NCBI GenBank assembly: GCA_050013395.1
Contig: JBEKFI010000110.1
Span: 1 to 10,994 of the forward strand
Direction: 5' to 3'
Length of the DNA stretch: 10,994 bases
Source of the DNA: JBEKZD01 sp050013395
Lineage (GTDB): Bacteria > Verrucomicrobiota > Verrucomicrobiia > Palsa-1439
Below are positions 6,334-10,994 of the stretch, one piece after another (positions within the stretch are counted from its first letter, which is position 1; each line of letters starts with the position of its first letter). The notes below the pieces were generated by a model. That model was given only the letters and a program-made list of their open reading frames with translations. It was not told where the DNA came from and did not search any database. A program made the position numbers and the translations under genes.

Positions 6334-6885
6334 ATGACAGGCACACAACCCTCGCATCTGCTGGTGGTGATAGTACTGCTCCTTGTAAGAGCATTGGTGC
6401 CTTTGGCAATTCTGGCGCACTTGTCGTGGCTTAGTTTACGTGTTGTGTTTGTCTTAGGCCATCTTTTGGATCGGGCAAGCTTGTCGCTCGTGTATAAGCG
6501 CTCAGTGTATACGCGAGCATTTCTCCCCGATCTACTGGAGGCCATGAAAAGGGAATCTCAAAAGGGCCTTCGCATAATCGACACCGCCTTCATTGTCCTA
6601 AGCATCGTGGTTTTACCGAGTCGCTTGATAAACCCAGTTCTTTCAGCTGTCAGGATGGGCGACACTTTGGAGAAGTCAGCCGATTCCCTCGCCGTGGTTC
6701 TGCCGGCCGTAGTTCCGGTTGCTGGTCTCTTAGCGCTGTCTTACATATGCTCCCTACGCAACGCTAACATACGCTGTTATATTCTCCGCGTTAGGCACTC
6801 CGTATCTGGTGTTTCGCGGGTTGAGATTTGCGCTTGTGACGGCGCTTGGGCTCATATTCAGTATGCTGGCGGCACACTACCTTGA
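6334..6885 (+). CDS. Polytopic membrane protein, N-terminal part of a frameshifted gene
   Basis: The start is the ATG at 6334 with GAGGTG 7-8 nt upstream; an in-frame GTG at 6325 overlaps that site and is less likely. The 183-aa frame has hydrophobic segments at about 8-45, 84-100 and 118-137. After LLALSY (about residue 137) the text becomes hydrophilic and Cys/Arg-rich (ICSLRNANIRCYILRV) until its stop. In the +1-shifted frame, the same DNA reads TYAPYATLTYAVIFSALGTP, another membrane helix, and continues into the downstream ORF. The natural protein is therefore probably about 265 aa, spanning 6334-7138, broken by a frameshift between 6734 (after a stop in the second frame) and about 6790. 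The family is not recognised. Confidence 0.6.
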   Translation: MTGTQPSHLLVVIVLLLVRALVPLAILAHLSWLSLRVVFVLGHLLDRASLSLVYKRSVYTRAFLPDLLEAMKRESQKGLRIIDTAFIVLSIVVLPSRLINPVLSAVRMGDTLEKSADSLAVVLPAVVPVAGLLALSYICSLRNANIRCYILRVRHSVSGVSRVEICACDGAWAHIQYAGGTLP

Positions 6886-7138
6886 TAGCTTCATAAGAGA
6901 TGTTATGAGAATCGGCCCCGCGGCGTTCGGGGCGTGTATATTCCTAAGTGCCTTCGCAATTCGGATGTTTTTTAGCTTGGCCAACAATCTCGCTGCCGAA
7001 GGTGTGATTCGATGCACGAGTTGCGGAGCGGGTAGTTCAGAAGTTGCGAGGTATTGTTGGCAGTGTGGAAAAACGTTGTCGGTTCACGAAATTAGCAGTG
7101 ACGACTGGCGGGCGGGGAATGCGCGCGAGCACGGCTGA
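6809..7138 (+). CDS. C-terminal part of the frameshifted membrane protein, with zinc ribbon
   Basis: An open frame of 109 aa counted from a GTG at 6809, which has no ribosome-binding site; the frame is already open from 6734, so this is more likely the continuation of the upstream ORF than a separate gene. It contains two hydrophobic helices (about 7-22, and 37-57 with GPAAFGACIFLSAFAIRMFF), then a cytoplasmic-type tail carrying C69-x2-C72-x10-C83-x2-C86 (CTSCGAG...YCWQCGKTL), a classic zinc-ribbon pattern. Membrane proteins with a terminal zinc ribbon are common, but the ligand and role cannot be read from sequence. Gene-like composition on both sides of the break suggests either a recent mutation or a sequencing/assembly indel. 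Confidence 0.6.
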   Translation: MFRGLRFALVTALGLIFSMLAAHYLDSFIRDVMRIGPAAFGACIFLSAFAIRMFFSLANNLAAEGVIRCTSCGAGSSEVARYCWQCGKTLSVHEISSDDWRAGNAREHG

Positions 7139-7551
7139 CGGTCGCATCTTTTCTTTCTGTCAATTCTTCTCCAATCGCACGGCCACGGCATCGCGGCGAT
7201 AACGGACCCTGCGGTCGGCGGTGGGCGTGAAGGAGAAGCCTGCTGCCGAAACTCGGCACGCAGCGATTTCCGTCACCGACGTTGCGGAGCGGCTCCTTCA
7301 CGATTCACGAGTTGACGCTGAGCAAGGCCCGCGTCCGCCGCTGCGAGCGGAGAGCGTGACGCAGGTTAACACTCGACTTCGGCGGTATGAATTGTTATCC
7401 TTTCTCTGGTGTCGTGGACCAATGGTAATCTTGAGCGCCCTTGGTGCAAAACTTGTAGTCTGCGGTCCGCTCCTCGTCACGTAATCTTTCTTTTGAACCG
7501 CAGGGCGCAGAGAGAGCAGGACGCCACCTATGACGGCAACTCGCCCAGCAC
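7139..7551. other. Intergenic stretch with no recognisable gene
   Basis: No frame here shows a recognisable domain. On the minus strand one frame ends TADRRVRYRRDAVAVRLEKN with a TGA at 7162-7160, which reads like the tail of a protein, but the frame is closed upstream by a TGA near 7305 and has no good start. It may be the end of a lost gene. Around 7495-7530 a purine-rich GAACCGCAGGGCGCAGAG stretch resembles interspersed GCAGAG-type intergenic repeats seen in many genomes; a single copy cannot prove this. No tRNA, CRISPR or insertion sequence was seen. Confidence 0.4.
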
Positions 7552-7633
7552 TGTAGCCGCGAATCGTATTCGCGGCCCTACCGCTCAGACCAACCAACTG
7601 CTGCCGCGAAAAAGTTTCGCGGCTACAACGACT
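7552..7633 (-). repeat. Paired-hairpin interspersed repeat, copy 1
   Basis: Two hairpins, each a perfect 9-bp stem with a 3-nt loop: 7556-7576 (GCCGCGAAT, loop CGT) and 7603-7623 (GCCGCGAAA, loop AAG), separated by 26 nt. The ends TGTAGCCGCGAA (7552-7563) and TTCGCGGCTACA (7616-7627) are perfect inverted repeats, so the element can also fold as one long hairpin. It is followed by ACGACT (7628-7633), as in copy 2. In the transcribed sense it begins AGTCGTTGTAGC right at the stop codon of the last ABC permease gene. It could serve as a transcript-end or mRNA-stability structure; there is no T-tract for a standard intrinsic terminator. Confidence 0.8.
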
Positions 7634-8763
7634 CAGGCGAGGGTCTTATGGAATCTTTTTACGGCCAGCCAGAGGGTGGCGGCGCCCAGGATGGCCAGAG
7701 CAACCATTTGCGGCCAGAGGATCGCCGGGCCGAGGCCTTTGAGGAAGATGCCGCGCAGGATGATCAGGAAATAGCGCAGGGGATCGAGGAAGGTGAGCCA
7801 TTGGATGACACGCGGCATGTTGGCGATGGGGAAGACGAATCCGGAGAATAGTATCGCCGGGAAAATGTAGAAGAACGTGGTTATCATGGCTTGTTGCTGG
7901 GTGCGGCTGACGGTCGAGATCAGCAGGCCGACCCCGAGCGTGGACATCAGGTACAGGCCGGTGGAGAAGAGCAGCCACAGCAGGTTGCCGCGGATTGGCA
8001 CATCGAACCAGAAGACGCCGGCGGTGGTGATGAGAATGACATCCACGAAGGCGACCAGCGCGAAAGGCAAGGTCTTGCCGAGGATGAATTCGACGGGCGT
8101 GATCGGGGTGACCATGACCTGTTCCATCGTGCCGATCTCTTTCTCGCGGACGACCGCCATGCTGGTGAGCAACAGGGTGATGATCAGGATGATGTTGGCA
8201 ATGATGCCCGGGACATAGAAGTTGCGGCTCTCGAGGTTCTCGTTGAACCAGGCGCGAGTGGCCAGTTCGACCCGCGCCTGCGGGCGGTTCGGGCCAAGAA
8301 GACGCGCGGCGTGCGTCGCCAGGATTTGTTGGGAGTATTGACGGGCGATTTTTGTGCTGTAGTTGAGGATGATCCCTGCTGTGTTGGAGTCGGTGCCGTC
8401 CAGCAGGATCTGCAGCTCAGCGGTGCGACCGGCGTCGAGGTGTCCGCCGAAGTCCTTGTTCATCCGCAGAATGGTTTGCACGTCGCTGCGGTCGAGCAAT
8501 TCTTGGGCGCGCCGGTCATCGCTGACGTAGGCGGCGACTTCAAAGTAACCCGAACTGACGAACCGGCTGATCAGTTCGCGGCTGCGGACGCTGTTGTCGA
8601 GGTCGTAGATCGCGGTGCGGATGCGGCGGACGTCGGTGGTGGCCGCGTAGCCGAACACGATGGTTTGGATGAGCGGCGCGACGAACAGCACCGATTTCAT
8701 CCGCGGATCACGGAAGAGCTCGATGAACTCCTTGATCAACATGTGTTTGATGCGCTCAAACAT
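7633..8763 (-). CDS. ybhR: ABC-2 type permease (YbhR-like)
   Basis: A 376-aa inner-membrane subunit of an ABC exporter. The N-terminus (MFERIKHMLIKEFIELFRDPR) is cytoplasmic, followed by a first helix at about 24-42, a large extracytoplasmic domain (about 43-180, with SRELISRF and LQILLDGTDSNTA), then a bundle of five helices from about 183 to the end. Conserved ABC-2 signatures include REKEIGTMEQVMVTPIT (206-222), SRTQQQAM (286-293) and FSGFVFPIANMP (306-317), close to E. coli YbhR. It starts 2 nt after the upstream permease stop with no clear ribosome-binding site of its own, implying coupled translation. YbhFSR-type systems export drugs or cations; the substrate here is unknown. The symbol is by similarity and position only. 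Confidence 0.88.
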   Translation of the reverse strand: MFERIKHMLIKEFIELFRDPRMKSVLFVAPLIQTIVFGYAATTDVRRIRTAIYDLDNSVRSRELISRFVSSGYFEVAAYVSDDRRAQELLDRSDVQTILRMNKDFGGHLDAGRTAELQILLDGTDSNTAGIILNYSTKIARQYSQQILATHAARLLGPNRPQARVELATRAWFNENLESRNFYVPGIIANIILIITLLLTSMAVVREKEIGTMEQVMVTPITPVEFILGKTLPFALVAFVDVILITTAGVFWFDVPIRGNLLWLLFSTGLYLMSTLGVGLLISTVSRTQQQAMITTFFYIFPAILFSGFVFPIANMPRVIQWLTFLDPLRYFLIILRGIFLKGLGPAILWPQMVALAILGAATLWLAVKRFHKTLA

Positions 8764-8765
8764 GG

Positions 8766-9899
8766 CTACACCAGTTTCTTCTTAGACTTCAGGTTGGCCA
8801 GGACCACCATCAGCACGCCAAAAACCGTGAGGAACACGGCATCAACCATCATTACTTTCAGGCCGACGCCTTTGAGGTAGATGCCCCGCAGCAGGGCGAT
8901 GAAGTAGCGGGCCGGGATGATGTGCGTGATCACCTGGATTGGTTTGGGCATGTTGGCGATGGCGTAGATGAAGCCCGACAGCAGAAACGTCGGCAGGAAG
9001 GTGATGAGCATGGCGAGTTGATTGGCCATCAGTTGATTCTTTGCGACCACGCTGATGAACACACCCAACGACAGGACCCCCAGCAGGAAGATCGCCGACA
9101 TGCCGAACAGCAGCGGGATGCTGCCGCGCAGCGGGACGTGAAACAGAAACTCGCCCATCAGCACCGCCAGCGTCACGTTGAACATGCCGATGACGAAATA
9201 CGGCAGCAGCTTGCCGAAGATCAGTTCGGGGCCCTTGATCGGGGTGGAGATCAGTTGTTCCATCGTGCCGCGTTCCCACTCGCGGGCGACCGTCAGGGAG
9301 GTCAGCAGCGCGGTGATGACCATCATGATGATGGCGATCAGGCCGGGCACGATGAAGTTCTTCGATTCCATGTCGGTATTGAACCACACCCGCGGGCGGA
9401 CATCCAACGGCGGGGCCAGTCCTGACGCGCCGAGTCGCCGGGCCACGCGGAGCGTGACATCCTGCGAATAGGTCTGCGCCACCGCATCGGCGTAACCGGC
9501 GGCGAGGGTGGCCGTGTTGGCGTCGCTGCCGTCCACAATCAGTTGCGCCGCACCTGTCCGCCCGGCGTCGATCTGCCCGCCAAACCCGCGAGGCACGACC
9601 AGCGCCACCAGCGCGTCGCGAGTGTCGATGGCGTGCTCGACTTCGCGGTAGTTCTGCGCGTACGCAAACAGGCCGAAATACCGTGATCCCAGAAACCGGC
9701 TAATCAACTCGCGGCTGACCGGGGTTTCGTCCTGGTCCCAGATGACCAGCGGCACATGATCCACGTCGAGCGTCAGGGCGTAGCCGAACATCACGAGCAG
9801 CAGCATCGGGATGGCAATCGCCAGCCCGAGACTCCGCGGATCGCGCAGGATATGGATGAACTCCTTGCGCGCGATGGCCCAGAGCCGGCGCAGGTTCAT
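8766..9899 (-). CDS. ybhS: ABC-2 type permease (YbhS-like)
   Basis: A 377-aa inner-membrane subunit, starting at the ATG at 9899 with GGAGGAGG about 7 nt upstream. The order matches its neighbour: cytoplasmic ARKEFIHILRDPR (10-22), helix 1 (24-42), extracytoplasmic domain (43-180, including SRELISRF and LIVDGSDANTA), then five helices from about 183. VAREWERGTMEQLISTPI (204-221), LLSGFIYAIANMP (306-318) and IIPARYF (327-333) match YbhS-type permeases well. It is a paralogue of the next permease (shared SRELISRF, DAGRT, DG(S/T)D(A/S)NTA, GTMEQ blocks), so the exporter probably uses a heterodimeric membrane domain. It is the middle gene of an ATPase-permease-permease operon. Substrate unknown; symbol by similarity. 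Confidence 0.88.
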   Translation of the reverse strand: MNLRRLWAIARKEFIHILRDPRSLGLAIAIPMLLLVMFGYALTLDVDHVPLVIWDQDETPVSRELISRFLGSRYFGLFAYAQNYREVEHAIDTRDALVALVVPRGFGGQIDAGRTGAAQLIVDGSDANTATLAAGYADAVAQTYSQDVTLRVARRLGASGLAPPLDVRPRVWFNTDMESKNFIVPGLIAIIMMVITALLTSLTVAREWERGTMEQLISTPIKGPELIFGKLLPYFVIGMFNVTLAVLMGEFLFHVPLRGSIPLLFGMSAIFLLGVLSLGVFISVVAKNQLMANQLAMLITFLPTFLLSGFIYAIANMPKPIQVITHIIPARYFIALLRGIYLKGVGLKVMMVDAVFLTVFGVLMVVLANLKSKKKLV

Positions 9900-9949
9900 C
9901 CGCGGACCTCCTCCGTCCCCAGCTTACTGCTGTTCGTGTGACACAAACG

Positions 9950-10033
9950 TGTAGCGGCGCTTCTGTGAAGCGCCGTGGCCAGCCAATCGCAAAGCCCCGA
10001 TCTGCGCTTCGCAGAAGCGCAGCTACAACGACT
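9950..10033 (-). repeat. Paired-hairpin interspersed repeat, copy 2
   Basis: It has the same architecture as the copy at 7552. Hairpin 9955-9975 has a 9-bp stem (CGGCGCTTC, loop TGT), then 26 nt, then hairpin 10002-10022 with a 9-bp stem (CTGCGCTTC, loop GCA). The ends are TGTAG (9950-9954) and CTACA (10023-10027), followed by ACGACT (10028-10033). Stem sequences differ from copy 1, yet every stem is still fully paired. It sits inside the operon, in the 151-bp gap between the ATPase stop and the first permease, beginning 17 nt after the ATPase stop in the transcribed sense. Confidence 0.8.
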
Positions 10034-10050
10034 GCGGGTGCGAGCACGCG

Positions 10051-10994
10051 TCATCGCCGCACCTCCGCCTGCGGTTGCCCGGCGCGGTCGCGGGCTTCGA
10101 TGAGGGAGACGAACACGTCCTCCAGTGACGGGACGATTTTCTCCACGCGCTCGACCGCGTGTCCCCGCGACCCAAGCACGCCGCGAATCGGCTCGATGAC
10201 TGACTCCGCCTCGGCCGCCACCACGTGCAATCCTTTGCCGAACAGCGCGACTTCCTTCACGCCCGGGACGCTCTCAATCTCGCTCATTGCATCCTGCGGC
10301 CGGTCGCAGAGCACATTGAGGACATCTTCCTGCATGAATTTCGTCTTCAATTCCTCCGGGCTGCCGATGGCGACGAGTTCGCCGCGATAAATCAACGCGA
10401 TGCGATCGCAGTACTCGGCCTCGTCCATGTAATGGGTGGTGACAAACACCGTCACACCCTTGCCGGCGAGTTCGTAAATCAGGTCCCAGAACTGCCGGCG
10501 ACTGATCGGGTCAACACCCGAGGTCGGTTCATCGAGAAAAATGATCGGCGGCTCGTGCACAATCGCGCAGCCCAGCGCCAGGCGCTGTTTCCAGCCACCC
10601 GACAGAATGCCCGTGCGCGAGTGGCGGTGCTCCTTCAAGCCAGCCATCGCGATGACCCATTCCTTCCGCTCCTGTTTTTTTTCCGGCGCGATGCGATAGA
10701 TGCCGCTGTAGAAATCGATGTTCTCCTCGACAGTCAGGTCTTCGTAGAGGGAAAACTTCTGGCTCATGTAGCCGATGTTGGCCTTGATCTTTTCCGGCTC
10801 GGAGCGCACATCGAAGCCCGCGACCGTTCCCGTGCCGCTGCTGGGCTTAAGAATCCCGCACAGCATGCGGATCGTCGTGGACTTGCCGGCGCCGTTCGGG
10901 CCGAGGAATCCGAAAATCTCACCCTTTGTGACTTCGAAGCTGATGCGATTGACGGCGATGAAACCGTCGAACCGTTTCTCCAAATCCCGCACCG
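10051..10994 (-). CDS. ybhF: ABC exporter ATP-binding subunit (YbhF C-terminal-half-like; 5' end beyond window)
   Basis: At least 313 residues; a GTG lies at 10992 but the frame is open through the window edge, and normal family members have a few residues or a whole second ATPase domain before VRDLEKRF, so the start is outside. Counting from the GTG: Walker A GPNGAGKST (31-39), Q-loop GYMSQKFSLYEDLTVEEN (74-91), signature LSGGWKQRLALG (130-141), Walker B IIFLDEPTSGVDP (150-162) and H-loop TTHYMDEAEYCDRI (185-198). The tail (about 220-310) has the PSLEDVFVSLIE ending typical of drug-export ABC-A ATPases. It powers the two permeases encoded downstream. E. coli YbhF is a double ATPase; whether this protein is single or double cannot be seen. 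Symbol by similarity and gene order. Confidence 0.88.
   Translation of the reverse strand, partial: VRDLEKRFDGFIAVNRISFEVTKGEIFGFLGPNGAGKSTTIRMLCGILKPSSGTGTVAGFDVRSEPEKIKANIGYMSQKFSLYEDLTVEENIDFYSGIYRIAPEKKQERKEWVIAMAGLKEHRHSRTGILSGGWKQRLALGCAIVHEPPIIFLDEPTSGVDPISRRQFWDLIYELAGKGVTVFVTTHYMDEAEYCDRIALIYRGELVAIGSPEELKTKFMQEDVLNVLCDRPQDAMSEIESVPGVKEVALFGKGLHVVAAEAESVIEPIRGVLGSRGHAVERVEKIVPSLEDVFVSLIEARDRAGQPQAEVRR

Noticed and set aside
7552..7627. Intrinsic terminator for the ABC operon
   Set aside because: The hairpins are strong, but no T-tract follows on the minus strand, and a second copy of the same element lies inside the operon where termination would be counterproductive.
7891..8880. 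A 329-codon open frame on the plus strand opposite the ABC permeases
   Set aside because: It is antisense to two clear ABC-2 permease genes; its translation is extremely rich in Asp, Gln, His and Glu, typical of a shadow frame in GC-rich DNA, and crosses the boundary between two real genes.

Overview
The window is GC-rich by eye, densely coded and bacterial. It combines a bacterial enhancer-binding protein (EBP) with an intact sigma-54 contact loop, a YbhFSR-type ABC exporter, a DUF2157 membrane protein, radical-SAM genes and structured intergenic repeats. This points to a Gram-negative-type bacterium. Paired hairpin repeats beginning TGTAG remind me of Verrucomicrobiota/Planctomycetota genomes, but there is no rRNA or marker gene, so that placement is only a low-confidence impression.

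Left half (1-4575), all on the minus strand. Reading in the direction of transcription from 4575 the order is: a 64-aa two-helix membrane protein, a 121-aa four-helix membrane protein, a 387-aa exported protein built from two related domains, a 40-residue N-terminal stub of a B12-binding/radical SAM protein inside a decayed ORF, a 443-aa DUF2157 multi-pass membrane protein, and a HemN/HemW-like radical SAM protein cut by the left edge. A sequence resembling a sigma-54 (-24/-12) promoter lies just before the first of these genes.

Middle (4711-7138), plus strand. A 497-aa sigma-54 EBP with an unfamiliar N-terminal domain is transcribed divergently from the small membrane-protein genes. The layout is like pspF facing the psp operon, and the simplest reading is that the regulator controls its divergent neighbours. 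Directly after its stop codon is a short Nudix (MutT-like) remnant. Next comes a polytopic membrane protein with a C-terminal zinc ribbon that is split by an apparent frameshift near 6734-6790. A stretch of about 490 bp (7139-7632) has no recognisable gene but ends in a paired-hairpin repeat.

Right part (7633-10994), minus strand. This is an ABC export operon: an ATP-binding subunit (cut by the right edge) followed by two paralogous ABC-2 permeases, in the same order as E. coli ybhF-ybhS-ybhR. Two copies of one structured repeat punctuate this operon, one between the ATPase and the first permease and one abutting the final stop codon. Each copy is two 9-bp-stem/3-nt-loop hairpins separated by exactly 26 nt and bounded by TGTAG...CTACAACGACT-type ends. 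The stem sequences differ between the copies while pairing is retained.

Most notable items: the paired-hairpin repeat family, the EBP with its divergent -24/-12-like promoter and uncharacterised envelope genes, and three traces of gene decay (B12-radical SAM stub, Nudix stub, frameshifted zinc-ribbon membrane protein).
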